The notes under the pieces were generated by a model, which saw only the letters and a program-made list of their open reading frames with translations, was not told the origin of the DNA and ran no database searches. A DNA stretch of 64,000 bases from Terfezia claveryi (Eukaryota; Ascomycota; Pezizomycetes; Pezizales; Pezizaceae), in NCBI GenBank assembly GCA_015179025.1, contig WHUX01000122.1, positions 98,730 through 162,729 on the forward strand, read 5' to 3'. The position numbers and the translations under genes are program-made. Positions 21,565 to 32,929 of this stretch are shown here, in pieces; within the stretch, counting starts at the first letter, position 1; every line of letters starts with the position of its first letter.

Positions 21565-21780
21565 TTGCTGTTCAACCGATGTTTGGTGGGCGGCCGGTGT
21601 CTGCTGAGCAGCCGGTATCTGTTGTTTAGCCGATGTCTGCTGGGCAGCCGGTGTCTGCTGGGCAGCCGATGTCTGCTAGGTGGCCAGTGTCTGCTGGGTC
21701 AGTGTCTGCTGGGCAGCCGATGTCTGCTGGGCGGCCGGTGTCTGCTGGGTAGGCTGAGCGGCCGGTATTTGCTGGGCAAT
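21540..21780 (-). repeat. Gln/Ala/Thr-rich coding repeat (QQTPAA type)
   Basis: Tandem units of 21 bp or so encode variants of AAQQTSAAQQTP between the protease and integrase domains. One unit contains a TAG where the others have CAG, a visible C-to-T stop. Confidence 0.85.
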
Positions 21781-22310
21781 TGATATATGGAATCGGGTCT
21801 GGTCGGGTATTATCCAGAGTGCACCTTTATTGTCTCTTTCCATATTGTAGAGGATTTTTCCTCCCTTCTTTAGCTTGGCTACTTTACCATGTACTTGTAG
21901 GATATGTTTATCTGGCATCCTTTCTCCACTGATAATATTGCTGTATGTTGGATCATATAGGCATTCTTTGTGGTATATCGTTCTTCCATTACATTGGAGT
22001 GTCAGTGTACCCATAGTGGTACAGATGGATTCTGCTCCATTATGTCCTTTTACTACTAGGTTGAGATTGTCCTGTATTTCCGATAGCCTTCCAAGTTCAT
22101 TCGTTGTGTGATGGGATGCAGCCATATCATATTGGTATGCTCCTGTTGGCCCACCATCTGTTTTCCCTATTGTTATCTGTACAATGACTGCTTCCTCATC
22201 TTTCTTTCTTTTCAGCCGTTTCGCAGTATTTCCTTATTCTCTTTTCTTTGTATAGCATTTGGCCTTATTGTGATTAAGGCCTTGCCATCCTTTACCTATG
22301 CAATAATTGC
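21781..22310 (-). pseudogene. copia protease region and gag zinc knuckle
   Basis: The zinc knuckle lies at about 22310-22255 (CNYCIGKGWQG, then H and C). The aspartic protease active site is DMAASHHTT (about 22125), a variant of the usual D-S-G/A-A-S-x-H. The following residues (LYDPTYSNIISGERM, LQVHGKVAKLKKGGKIL) match copia protease and pre-integrase sequence. Frames are broken between the knuckle and the protease. Confidence 0.75.
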
Positions 22311-23085
22311 AACGTTTGTCGTTCAAGGCTATTCTCTAGACCAGTGGATTGCTGTTGGTTTCCTTGTACTGGTTTTGCCCTTTCTGTCTAACAGTAATAT
22401 ATTCATTTATTTTCCGTGCAGTATCATCGTAGGTTTGTTCTTTCGACCTAACATTTTCTACTGTGCTTGCGTAGAAGGTAGGGAGTGACATGAGTAGGAA
22501 TTCGGTTTTAACCTGCTCACACCTAGAAAATGCCAGTAGTCCTCTGCCAAATCCGGTATCCTTGGTGAGATCTGCTCGAGCAATGATACCTGAGAAGGTG
22601 TTCCAGAGTTTCTCATATGCTGTGATATGCTCTGAGATCGAGTGCTTTCTATCGTCATAATGGAGATATAAGCTCCTCAGTAAAGAATGGAATTCGGTTG
22701 CTGTTCTTCCCTCATAAGCTTGTTTGAGAGTATTTCAGGCATCTTTGGCTTTTTCTACTGTAGCAATTCAGCTGCAGACTTGAGCCTCACTATTTTTTAG
22801 GATAGTGAGGAGAATGTAGTGATTCCCGTCTATCCATTCTTGTGGCTTATCTTGGGGTTTTCTGTATGTTCCCTCAATAATATCCCACGCTCGGTAATCT
22901 CCTAGTTGGGTCATCTGGAAGAAAAGTTTCATGGTTGTGACCCATTCTGGATAGTTGTCTGATCCGTTCAATTTGGCCGTGAGGGTGGTTATTTTCCGGT
23001 CGGGTGTGTTGTTCGTAATTTTAGGGACTTCTGGAGGCCTTGCTAGGTCGTTGCTTGATCCTGAAGCTTCTGCTGAACCTGACAT
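22311..23085 (-). pseudogene. copia gag
   Basis: Starts with ATG at 23085 (MSGSAEASGSSNDLARPPEV). The capsid-like part includes LTAKLNGSDNYPEWVTTMKLFF, typical of the UBN2/DUF4219-type copia gag. After residue 105 the frame is lost at a stop and resumes in another frame near 22658. It would package the element RNA; this copy is broken. Confidence 0.8.
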
Positions 23086-23112
23086 GGTGTTGGTATGTTG
23101 GTGGTCTGTATG

Positions 23113-23136
23113 CTTCGGAGCGCCGGGCTCATAACC
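23113..23136 (-). promoter_or_regulatory. copia primer-binding site, half-tRNA type
   Basis: Directly inside the 5' LTR the minus strand reads GGGTTATGAGCCC, complementary to the anticodon arm GGGCTCATAACCC of initiator tRNA-Met. Drosophila copia is primed by such an internal tRNA fragment. No site matching a tRNA 3' end (TGG...) is present next to the LTR. Confidence 0.65.
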
Positions 23137-23374
23137 CGTAAGGATTATGAGATCTTAGGATATGAATGTAGATATTGGAGGTTTATTTATGGGAGAGGTG
23201 TATTGCTTGATTGATCTATATCTCTACCTTAAGGGGTTCTAGCAGTCTATATATACATATCTCCTCCGTATTCACACATGCTTGTCATATGCCTTCTTAT
23301 CCACATGCCTCTATGTCCACATGTTGTTGACGTACTCACATGTTTGCACATGCATTGGAAGAGTATTTCCTACA
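23137..23374 (-). repeat. copia 5' LTR
   Basis: Same 238 bp as the LTR at 18558-18795. The inner terminal dinucleotide is changed (reads CG on the minus strand where CA is expected). It is followed by the duplication GGTGC at 23375-23379. Confidence 0.9.
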
Positions 23375-23648
23375 GGTGCTACAAATGATCTATGTCAACT
23401 ACCTACCCCTACCTACAGTACCATGACACATATCCCTAGATAGTTTCCTGATTTGAATATGCTCTACTATTTGTGCATACTAGCTAGTTGAATAACTCTT
23501 TAATCGCTTGATATTTCAAAAATGGTTAAATTACACCCTGGTCCAGTACCCAAACCTCTTGGAAAACATAGAAATATCAGAACCCCAACTAGCCTCTCAT
23601 ACATGCATGTACATTAAACCTATCCTGGGGAGGGCGGGGTTCTTAACT

Positions 23649-24032
23649 TCAAATTACCGCGGTATCTAGCTCTGCGTATTGTCCAGGCCTGTCACATCCC
23701 AAACAGAGTTGGATGGTTATTTTACTGGGCCATTCCTTGTCCCTCTCTATGCACAAGACTAGAGAGTACTCCCTGGAGAAAGATATCGCGCACCCTAACA
23801 GAACATGACCCACACGAAGGTGAAAGACTTTACCAAAATCACTCATGCACGTAGCAGCTAAAATATCAGGTAATGGATTCTCTAAATCAAATCGCATATT
23901 GGGTATACTCACCACTCCCCCACATACGAAATCCCATATATACCTGCTCCCAACATCAATGGTAACCTGACGTTGCCAGTGATATTTACTCGCAACACCA
24001 ATCGACGTAACGTCAGTTAAGTAATCTCGCAA
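23649..24032 (-). CDS. hypothetical protein or relic
   Basis: A 127-codon open frame with natural-looking composition (several Trp, Cys, Asp; no low complexity), divergent from the HET gene that starts 66 nt away. It begins with TTG, and no in-frame ATG was found close upstream, so it may be an internal or terminal exon of a gene whose other parts are lost, or chance. No family is recognised. Confidence 0.25.
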   Translation of the reverse strand: MRDYLTDVTSIGVASKYHWQRQVTIDVGSRYIWDFVCGGVVSIPNMRFDLENPLPDILAATCMSDFGKVFHLRVGHVLLGCAISFSREYSLVLCIERDKEWPSKITIQLCLGCDRPGQYAELDTAVI

Positions 24033-24097
24033 GTCGGTTCATATTTATCACTTAGACGCATGTCGCCCTAACACTACGCGAATTTTCAATAACGACA

Positions 24098-26471
24098 ATG
24101 GCTCTTATCAGTGATTTGGGTCGCTGGGTTTTGCATGCCACAATCTATCAAAGGCCCGGAGAGCAGTTCGGAGGGTATTGGTGCTCGGAACCTGCGCTTG
24201 CTACTTCCTGGGATCCAAAGTCTACGATTGAGGAAGATGGCGGGAACCACCTACGCTTGCAGGCAGTGGTCCTCACTGATGCTGAGTGTGACATTCCAGT
24301 TTCTCGTTTCTCTCCCAAGTTACTACATGCCATGATCATGGAGTTTTGGGGAGGTTTGCTCTTCAATCGAGAATTCGTCAGCTCGATCTCATACACACAC
24401 TGGCTGTCTTACTTTATTTCAAATGGATTTTCATTTGGTGATGTCCACGCTTGGGTGGCTGCAGCTCTATTCCGAGATGACGCTGCAATTCTATTTGCAC
24501 ACGGTCCTGAGAGCCCTCTGCCGACCATCCTGCAAGACCCCCAGACATATGGAGGTTGCAAGTTGGTTGATGGTTTGGCGTCACCACCGCTGAGGCGGTC
24601 CTTGCGTTATGACGAGCGAGGAGGAAAATTCATAGAATATGGTGGGGATAAACGTCCAAGGCGTATTTGGGATGTTTGCGCAAATCGGGTGGTGCCAACC
24701 GAGTGGTTTCCAGTGGTACCCCTCGTTATGGCACCTATGGGGATAGTATTCATCCTCGAAAACCTCATTACTCCAGTGTCGCATGCTTGGGTGGCCCCTG
24801 AGGATATGGAATTTGTTCTGTCGCATATCAATCATGGGTTATGGCCAGTGCCTATCCCACGGGGTACAAATCTCAATCACGTACGCCATGAGCTAATTCA
24901 AAGGAATATCCGGTACACATGGCTCGATGTACTCTGTCTCCGCCAGAACGCTCTTGGTGCAACCGCAAGCTTCAGTGGGTTAGTACCGACAAGTGATCGT
25001 GACAATGAGGTCACTAAGAAACGAGAGGAACTCAGAATGACAGAGTGGGAAACAGATATTCCTTTGATTGGTAGCATTTACGAAAACAGCCATCGGGTGT
25101 TTGTATATCTGAGTGGGCTTGGGAGGCCATTCCAGGATGAACATTGGGACCATGAACGGCACTGGACACGACGGGTCTGGACTCTTCAGGAAACAAAGAA
25201 TCAGTCTGAAATGATAATTGGGGGACTCAATGGAACAGAGGTAGATCCATGGATGTGCAAAGTCAGTTTTATCCTCCCGATTACTAGTCAGGTGGCACGA
25301 TCAATTTCTTCCACTTCAGTATTGAATTCACACTAATGGGTCGAGGTCTCTCGGAGGAACACAGGTTGACAAACATGGACGGACACTGCGCCAGGTTGCA
25401 AGATCTGCCCTTATCCAAACTGGAAGCCTTACGCGCATCCTGAATTTAAAAGATTTGGTACGTGTCTTGCAGTACCGGAGCTGCTCAAATGAGATAGATC
25501 GAGTAGCTTCTCTGTTATATCTCATTATGCATGCAGAGTCAGCAGACTGCGGCTACAATTGGCCCAAAAGCCACGAGTTCAATCACATGTACAATGGTTT
25601 GCCTTTGTACTACCCTCACGAAACAGCTTCCGATGGCTGGTCCAGGTCTGTGGGCCTGACGAGTAGGGTTTCCAATTACATCATACGACACTGTCCTGAT
25701 CATATCTCTGCAGATGGACTATACCTGGGTTCAATGGCAACACAACTCCTGGCTCTCTTCCCAAATCCATCGGCGGACCACTGGTTCCCGAGCTGGGCTC
25801 AGGTTATGCGGTACCCTGATGTATCAGTATGCGAAGCTCAAAGTGTGGACACTGCACCACCGCCAATTGACCTATCACTGAAGATCATCGGAGGCCGTCT
25901 ATACCGTGGAGTTCGGCTGGCTCCCGGGAAGGACGCTAGTGGGAGAACTACGCATTATAATGTGTATGCCCTTGTAGAGTCTAGGGGAATTGAAAAGTCA
26001 CCTTCACAACAAAAACTTTATGCAATAGGCTCACCCGCGAGCCTTCCTGACGTGGATATCTCACCTGACCAAGAATATGTTATAATAGATATTACCCCCA
26101 TCCGTATAGACATAGACGATCATAAAGAAGGCTGTCCCGAACATGGCCCAGCATATGCCGATCGTAGTGGGGAACCAATGTGGGGCGAGCATCTTCTTAT
26201 AGTTTGCAGGGAGCTCAGCGCGTGGCCATCCTTACCAATGGAGCCAACCTCAGATAGCATTACAAGGCCGCCCTTGGAATATCGTCTGCGTAGGATTACA
26301 TCGCTTGGATGGAAGTCGGCGATCAATAACAGCGGAAAACCAGAACATTTTTGGTTACCATTTGAAGCTGCACTCCAAACTCGGGTACAGACCTTCAAGC
26401 GTGGGGGTGGTCTTACTACATCGTATAGAGCCGACCTTTGGGACCCTAGGATGGAGGTACGCCTGCAATGA
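24098..26471 (+). CDS. HET-domain (heterokaryon incompatibility) protein
   Basis: Two exons, 24098-25261 and 25365-26471, joined by a 103-nt intron (donor GTCAGT, branch-like CACTAAT, acceptor ACACAG), give 756 residues in frame. The three HET blocks are clear: RYTWLDVLCLRQ (about residues 272-283), IPLIGSIYENSHRVFVYLSG (321-340) and RHWTRRVWTLQE (about 353-364). A preceding RRIWDVCANRVVP..SHAWV segment is typical of one large fungal HET subfamily. Downstream, RSCSNEIDRVASLLYLI matches the usual post-HET conserved stretch. HET proteins trigger cell death on non-self fusion, usually as effectors of NLR-like sensors; no STAND or NACHT part is present here. The frame is clean, unlike its relic at 8241-17275. 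Confidence 0.9.
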
Positions 26472-26949
26472 TCGTGCATCGTTACCAGTGACTGGTTACA
26501 TCTGGTTAAGAACACTTCTTATTGCTTCTGCCATGTCGAGTTTACATTATGTCAATTAGTCATGTTGATTCACTTGAGTTTATCGCGTTACCTTGCTTTT
26601 TTGATTTGCTTTTTCCTACCAGCACTCGAGATAATGTTGTTATCATATCCGCCGGACCCAGCAGATTAACTTGCTGCCCTGGTTGGATGCGTAGTTGAAG
26701 CATCTTGTGCATGCTTTTGTGCGTAGTTCGATCTGCCCTGCAAGTTTTTCTACACAAACAGTTTTCTAAAGTTTTGTTGCTTAGTCACAACTCTACGAGT
26801 TATCTTCAGTCCAATGCCTTGGTAGTGATTGGTTGTGCAGTTGTTCGTTGCAAGTGTGGAGCAGACTAATCTTCTAAAGATACGTAAATCGTCTCATAGC
26901 TTAAGCTCCATAGACGTACAGATTCAAAAAAAAAAAAAAAAACTTGCTG
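26472..26949. other. 3' flank of the HET gene
   Basis: No supported gene. A minus-strand frame at 26560-26757 (…LQLRIQPGQQVNLLG…) looks protein-like but starts without context and is short. A poly-A tract lies at 26926-26942. Confidence 0.35.
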
Positions 26950-27035
26950 CACCCGAGTTTCCGGGTGGCTCATCACGGTCCCCCTTACCCGGGCTGCATA
27001 TGAGTACTGAGTAGAGTATATTAAAAAAAAAAGAG
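26950..27035 (+). repeat. short dispersed repeat, copy 1
   Basis: Matches 29188-29270 (shared TTTCCGGxTGGCxCATCA and GTCCCCTTAC blocks). Both copies end in an A-rich tract, as retroposed short elements often do. Confidence 0.6.
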
Positions 27036-27479
27036 TTTTCAGTGTCTTGACATATGAAATAGACAATTTATATGCGTGAATTATCACGATCCATCTAGAC
27101 CATTACACCATGCCTTGACACATTCCTTGACATTATTTTTGAGACATATTTCATATTGAGATACTTTATGTAGCCAAATTCTACTTATGCACTACCTACT
27201 AGTATCCTACTTCTTGCTATTCCAAAATTACTTTCTCGGAGTCCTCTATCTATCTGATATGTATTATAGTAGTTTGTCTTTATAATATAAGATATGAATT
27301 CACAAAAAATATAGATAATATCTATTTTTTTGTCCAATAAATTATAAAAAAATATCTCTTATTTTCTACTATATAGACCTTTTATAAAAATCTACTATAT
27401 AAATAAATAATAGAAAGTTTATATTATATATTTCTTATATTATTAAGTTTATTATCATGGAAAATGCCTAAAGATTGGG
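27036..27479. other. AT-rich desert
   Basis: Very AT-rich sequence with many TA steps and no open frame, upstream of the copia relic. It looks like heavily mutated repeat DNA. Confidence 0.5.
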
Positions 27480-28380
27480 AAAGCGTGGTTGGAAACTAGT
27501 CCGAAGGAAAATATTTTCTGTCGGAACTGACCCAGAGAAGCCAACTGATGAGCAAGCCTGCAAATCTCCACAAGCAGCCGAGTGAGTGAAAGCTCGAGCT
27601 AGAGAGAGGGAGCAGCTCCTCCAGTATGGGGTATATACTAGAGTTCACAAATCCAAGATTCCTGAAGGAACTCAGATCGTTGACATCAAATAGGTATACC
27701 TAGTCAAAAGAAAAGCTGATGGGGGTATCGAAAATAACAAAGCTCGAAAAGTAGGAAGAGGATTCACATAAGAAGCAGGGGTCAACTATGATGAGACCTA
27801 TGCTAAAATGATGCGACCTGGGACTCTAAAAATCCTGCTTGTCATTGCTCTCCACCAAGATTGGGTAATCTGACAATGGGATGTGGTTGCGGCCTACCTA
27901 TAGACACTCCTTCAACACAATATCTATATTACTGATTATAATTAAATGAGGACAGAGAAGTTAAGTACTGGAAGCCAGACAAAGCGCTTTATGGACTTAA
28001 GCAAGCAGGCCAAAAATGGTTTAAGACTCTCTGCGAAATATTAGGCCTTGGTCTATACCAGTGCGTAGGTGATGAAGTAACCTACGTGACACAGAAAGGT
28101 GACCTTATTATTAGAACTCATGTTGATAATCTAATCGGGATTGCACCTATAGAAGAAGATCTCGACATTGCAGAATAGGGAATAGAAAGAGAGTTGGACT
28201 GGACAAATGGGGAAAACTATCAAATGTACTAGGGATGGAACTGCACTAGGCAAAGGGACAAGTTGTACTAACACAAACCTATCTAATAGACTCCTTAAGC
28301 ACCCAATATCTCGAGACGAGTGAGAAACTTGGTAGACAATCCTCTCTACCGCTAAATCCACAGTCTTACACGCCTCACTT
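27480..28380 (+). pseudogene. second Ty1/copia reverse transcriptase relic
   Basis: Reading through stops gives GTQIVDIK-VYLVKRKADGG, ARKVGRGFT, MRPGTLKILLVIALHQDW, QWDVVAAYL-TLLQHNIYI, ALYGLKQAGQKWFKTL and THVDNLIGIAP. This is the same order as in the copia element at 18558-23374, but from a different and older family on the opposite strand. The catalytic HVDD reads HVDN (about 28120-28131). Stops include TAG where TGG or CAG is expected and TGA where CGA is expected. It is a dead fragment. Confidence 0.85.
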
Positions 28381-28395
28381 AATCACTACTACCAC

Positions 28396-28640
28396 TATCG
28401 CTTCTAGCTTCTTCCCCTGCTAAAGCCGGACAATTATCCAATATATCCAACTACTCCATTAGCAAAAATATATACTTCAAGGGGGGATTGATACATACCA
28501 ATAACTCCGTCTTCTGCATAGTCTCAATCACTCCTGCCTCTCTCGGGACCCCTGCTAGAGCTGGCCAATCATCCTATACATCCAACTACTCCATTAGTAA
28601 TAATATACACTTCAAGGGGGATTGATACTTATTAATAACT
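28396..28640 (+). repeat. duplicated polypurine tract / LTR junction
   Basis: Two diverged direct copies of about 115 bp (28396-28510 and 28525-28640) each end CTTCAAGGGGG followed by ATTGATAC, then AATAACTC. The purine run followed by TGATA is what the 3' LTR boundary of the neighbouring copia relic should look like, so this may be a tandemly duplicated LTR edge. Confidence 0.5.
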
Positions 28641-29187
28641 CAATCACAGTCATTTGCATTTCTTTATCTGCTTTGATATTATGAGTATCTGCCTGCGGAT
28701 CCGATGTAGGTGGAGTAGAAGTTGACTCGCATTTTGGCAAGATAATGAAGAATTGAACGTGCACTTTAGATTGTGCGGGGTTCTGATGGTAGTGCTTGAT
28801 GTGGTAGAAATGACTGTTATGGTATGCCCATTCGGCGCCAAGTCATCCCCGGAAATGGGTGTATGTATACGTGTGGATGTATGCATGGTGTGTATGGGAG
28901 AACTATATCCTCAACATGTCGAAGATACGAAATTCTGCAGAGAAGCAACCTGAGTCTGTTGTGGAGGACTCGGTGTAGATGATACCAGAGCCATATATAG
29001 GAGCAGTAGATTGACATTGAGTTCGTAGTAGCCATTGGATTATCAGTTGCTAGTGACAACTGAGTAACATTAGACTCATCGTATATCCACTGAACTCAAA
29101 ACCGCAAGTAGCCCACCTTAATAGTGGCCATGCGAAAACTGGACGGATCATCCGGTATACATAGCTCTGCTTGCCTCGCTACAGATG
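28641..29187. other. probable decayed LTR and flank, no gene
   Basis: No open frame with support. It may contain the remains of the LTR of the copia relic, but no second LTR copy was found to define it. Confidence 0.3.
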
Positions 29188-29270
29188 CCTCCACCTGGGT
29201 TTCCGGTTGGCACATCATGGTCCCCTTACTGAAACCGCATATGAGTAATGAGTATTTGAAAAAAGAGAAG
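29188..29270 (+). repeat. short dispersed repeat, copy 2
   Basis: Partner of 26950-27035, about 75% identical by eye, ending in TTTGAAAAAAGAG. Confidence 0.6.
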
Positions 29271-29282
29271 GCTTCGAAGCCC

Positions 29283-29475
29283 GATTGCGACTGTGCCTCC
29301 TGGTCGATAGCAGTATTCAGGCAGCTATGTGATGGGTGGCAGCGGCTGCTTTAATGCAAATCGGATTTAATACAGCTGCACTGTCGGGTTGGGCATTCCC
29401 TCACTTGCAGGATATTTCTTTCATACATCTCGTGCATGTAAGTCTAGGTTGAAAATTAATATAGAATGTGGAAGA
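29283..29475 (+). repeat. inverted dispersed repeat, copy A
   Basis: Reverse complement of 37232-37422, roughly 75-80% identical. The best block is GCAGCTATGTGATGG next to GGCAGCGGCTGCT. Neither copy has an open frame. Confidence 0.7.
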
Positions 29476-30288
29476 CATACTTCAGGATATCAACTAAGAG
29501 AAGTACGGCGAGCAGCTTCTCAAAGTGTAATTAATACATTGTTGTGCAATATCAGGCCATCAACACTCCCCTCCCTAGGAGCGGTCGGGTTCGAGACTAC
29601 AACACTCCAAGTTAGAAATATAACAATCCCTTCAAAGTTTGAATATTGGGTACATGTAATGAGGCTGAAATGGGTAGCAGCTCACAGAACAGATATAACC
29701 CTGTTACATATTGACATTCGTCAACTGGTCCATTACTTCAGCCTATTTATCCCTTTTTTATTTTTATTTTTTATTTTTTTAGATACTCATTACCTACTAC
29801 TCCTATTCGGATTCAAGAAAAGACAGTTAATCTGTCAGGTCTGGCACGCAGAATTTCAAAAACAACTAACAGGAGGTGGAAAAGCTTAAATCCCCAGTGA
29901 TATAACTCTCGCGAGTATACTGTCCCAAAAGAACAAACTCAAGTGAACTGTGAATTGAGGTCCCATTCTGGAATTAACTGGCGTGCGCCGGATTACTCAA
30001 AGAGGCCTGACTGAACCCCGACAAAAAGGGAGAGGGGGGGGGGGAGGGAAAAAGATACTTCTTTATAGGTACAAATGGAGCGCTAGTGGGAAGAAAAGCT
30101 GCTCGGGTGGAAAAACACATACACATATTTAGAGAAAAACCGCTCAGGTGGGAAAGTGCACTCTGTCATCATAACATTGGTAAATACATAAATGAATTGG
30201 AATAGGAAATAGCCTATTTAGCCCGTATTGCTTCCTTCTTCCTGTGTTCCTTTATCCTCTTCTTCACAACTCTCCGTGTCTTCATTTT
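29476..30288. other. intergenic, no supported gene
   Basis: An open frame from about 29389 to 29889 overlaps the repeat, has an odd Phe/Leu-rich tract from T-rich DNA, and is not supported. A G-run lies near 30028-30043. Confidence 0.4.
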
Positions 30289-32493
30289 TTAATGTCTCCT
30301 CGGACTTGCATTCCTCCTCCCCACAACTTTGACCCTTTTTTTCAAACCCCCCTCTTCCATCATCCTCTCCCCTCCGCCGCTAACCACCCCTTCGCCCCTT
30401 ACTAACCCTTCAAAATTCGCTCCCTGCTCTGCGTTATTTCTGTTACTTGCTGCTTTATCTAGATCTCCGCGACTGTCTTGATCCTCACAATATTTCCCCT
30501 TCTCAGAATTATCTCTCCTCTCAGTCGCATTGTGGCACGTCATACCGTCTGCTGATGCCCGCGGCGGACTGATTTCCGCATCTCGGTCCGCTGTATATGT
30601 GCTTCCTTCTTCTCCGCAGCTGCCTTTGTCATCAACATTCCCTCCCTTCTTATTTCCCGTAACCTTGATGTCGACCTGTGTTTTGTCTCCGCTAATTCCC
30701 GCCTCATGGCCTGCTACCTCTTTGACCCCGTCCATTTCATTGCTGCCGTCGTTTTCCCGATTCTCCCATTCCTCTACCTCATCTTGTTTATCGATTTCCC
30801 CCTCTGTTTTCTTTCTTTCAGGGTTCTCTTCTTCCTTCCGTTCGTCCCCACTCCAACCTGCTTCACGTCTTACACCTTCCTCATAGCTTCCTGTCGATTC
30901 ACTTGCCCTTTCGTGTTCGATATCTTCAGTCTCTAGATTGTTCTCACGGTTCCTAGGAGTTTCTGGCATTATTCCTTGTTCCTCACTTACACCATGCTCC
31001 TCATTTCCCGTATTCATATCTATATCTCGAGTGATACCCCCCCTACATTCTCCATGCTTTTCAATTCTTGCGTTCCGGTTACCAACATCCTCTCCACTGC
31101 TCCTGTCCTTTTCACTGGCCCCGTCGTGCTCCTCACCGCCCCTGTCGTGCTCGTTACTGATACCGCCTTCCTCATCACTTGTCCCATCTTCCCCCTCACT
31201 TGTGTCCTGACTACTCTTATCATCGAAACTTTCTTCTTCAGATCCTTCCTCCCACAGCGGAGATCCTTCCTCTAGTAATACCCTAGCTTTCACAACAACC
31301 ACTTCCTTCTCGGACCCATGCTCTACTCTTAATACGGCAGGCGCCACTGTCATAACAATCACCCACCTCTTACTCTTGTCATTCAGCGCTTGATCACCAA
31401 GCATATTGTTGGCATCGGATGCTAGCTCTGGTTTATATCTAGATCCCGGGGGAAGCCATATGAATCGGAACTCGGACGGTTGAGTCTGGCACTCCATTGC
31501 AGCGGCTCCAGTGTCGTTAATTAGGGACGTAAGGTTCTTTATACGGCCGGCGGGGTTTTTCTCAGTGCATCCTGAGAACTTTGTGAAAAGTTTGGTGGCT
31601 AGAGCATTTGCGGGAGTCTTGAAAGCTTCCCAGAAAAGTTTGTTGTTGCTCAATATGTCAATAGTTTTGATACGCCATTTCAGGTCTTCATTCGTATCTG
31701 TGAATATTGTAAGCTATATAAATTCCGTGAACATAAGAAGTGGTAGCCCAGGTATACTTTTGACGAAAGACTCTTCGATAGCTGGTAATATCAATCTAAT
31801 ATAATCATGATTTATCCCGAGGAGGCGAGGTTCTAGTACATTTTTTACGAGCTCCATCGTCACCACTCTTGTGAATAGAAGGATATGTTCCTTCTCCAGT
31901 AGCTCCCTCCACCAGTCTCCCGCTGCCTCAGAGCATGAATACTCCGCTTCCTGGCCTAGGTGTTGAATATCCGGCGCATTGTTAAATGTCTGGTACACCC
32001 AATCCTCAACTTCCCTAAACACTCCGGTCAACCTTTGCCCAAAATAGTGATCATCCTTGCTCCCCTGGACCCGGTTATCACCCAGGCGTAGTACTTCCCC
32101 CATTAGCTCTGAGATCCGTTTCCCCTTTGCCTCAAAGTCTAAAAGCAGCTGGAGGAATGCCATTTCCAATGGATCACCCTGTGGTTCGCGCTCTGCAAGG
32201 TGATCGAGCCACATTTTCACGCTTTCTAGAGCACTACTGTCCCGGCTTATGGCACCGTGATATAGGCGCACAAATTGCCCCTGCCTTTCTTGAATTCCTT
32301 GTACGTAGAATTGCATGATTCCCTTCAATTCCTCGAGCGTGGCGTCATCCATCGTCGTGCGCACTTCATTGTCCGCATTATGCTTCGATAGCTTAACAAA
32401 TGGGTCAGCTGCATTTGAGGTCCCTGGGTTTGTGAAGTGGGTTGGGGAACTTGCCTGGGGGTTGAGCGGAATTCTTGATTCTTGGGTGGTCAT
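30289..32493 (-). pseudogene. uncharacterised fungal protein gene split by one TAG
   Basis: From ATG at 32493 the frame runs 259 codons to a TAG at 31714-31716, then continues in the same frame for 474 more codons to 30289. Both halves look like one protein: a helical N-terminal half (VFREVEDWVYQTF, AAGDWWRELLEKEHILLF), a segment across the stop (LLMFTEFI*LTIFTDTNEDL), and a globular C-terminal half (LFWEAFKTPANALATKLF, FRFIWLPPGSRYKPEL). The last ~270 residues are acidic and low-complexity (Glu, Asp, Gly, Ser) and end with a basic tail, KKRVKVVGRRNASPRRH, a possible nuclear signal. A CAG-to-TAG change would explain the stop. The first ATG is used because the upstream frame starts only with GTG. 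The arrangement resembles an uncharacterised ascomycete family; the function is unknown. Confidence 0.7.
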
Positions 32494-32825
32494 GTTAGGA
32501 AAAGCTCTAATGAAGGTCGATGTCACAGTGCTTGGTATTTGCTGTGGGACTTCAATCGCTACTGAAGCATGAGGGAGGTGAGCATCTATCTGGCTGGGAC
32601 TTGGTCAATAGATCAGGATCGCAGATCTCACTGCCTTTGGTCGTGTATTTCCTCTAATTTGAATAGTTCCGTTGCCCGTCCTAGGTTCTCTGGTGCTATA
32701 CTTGAAATGAACAAGATCCGCATATAAATGTAAGGCCTCCCACACGTGCCCAGCAGGGCGTCATGAGATGGTAGGACTTGCGTATGATTGATGCACGAAC
32801 CCGATGATATAGATTTATACAATTG

Positions 32826-32832
32826 TATATAA
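32826..32832 (+). promoter_or_regulatory. TATA box of the Hsp70-like gene
   Basis: TATATAA 104 nt upstream of the ATG at 32930. Confidence 0.5.
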
Positions 32833-32929
32833 GTTGAGCTGGTATATTGCACCCGCACGTGCAGCATCAGCATTCATCGATTCATCTTCAGGTCCTCGTA
32901 TTTGATCCTTTTCACCAAGTTTGCCTATC

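Larger units (their letters stand above)
18558..23374 (-). mobile_element. Ty1/copia retrotransposon, near complete
   Basis: 238-bp LTRs at 18558-18795 and 23137-23374 are about 97% identical. The element is flanked by the 5-bp duplication GGTGC (18553-18557 and 23375-23379). The internal minus-strand order is gag, protease, integrase, reverse transcriptase, RNase H, the order that defines copia elements. The polypurine tract (18796-18808) and primer site (23113-23136) are in place. Only a few stops break the frames, so it is younger than the other relics, but it probably cannot move by itself. Confidence 0.95.

Noticed and set aside
29580..29610. tRNA B-box-like GGTTCGAGACT
   Set aside because: No A-box at the right distance and no foldable cloverleaf.
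29389..29889. 166-codon plus-strand frame
   Set aside because: Overlaps a dispersed repeat, and the Phe/Leu-rich part comes from a T-rich tract; no ATG with context.
30530..31275. Plus-strand Ser/Pro/Phe-rich frames
   Set aside because: Antisense shadow of the acidic low-complexity C-terminus of the gene at 30289-32493.
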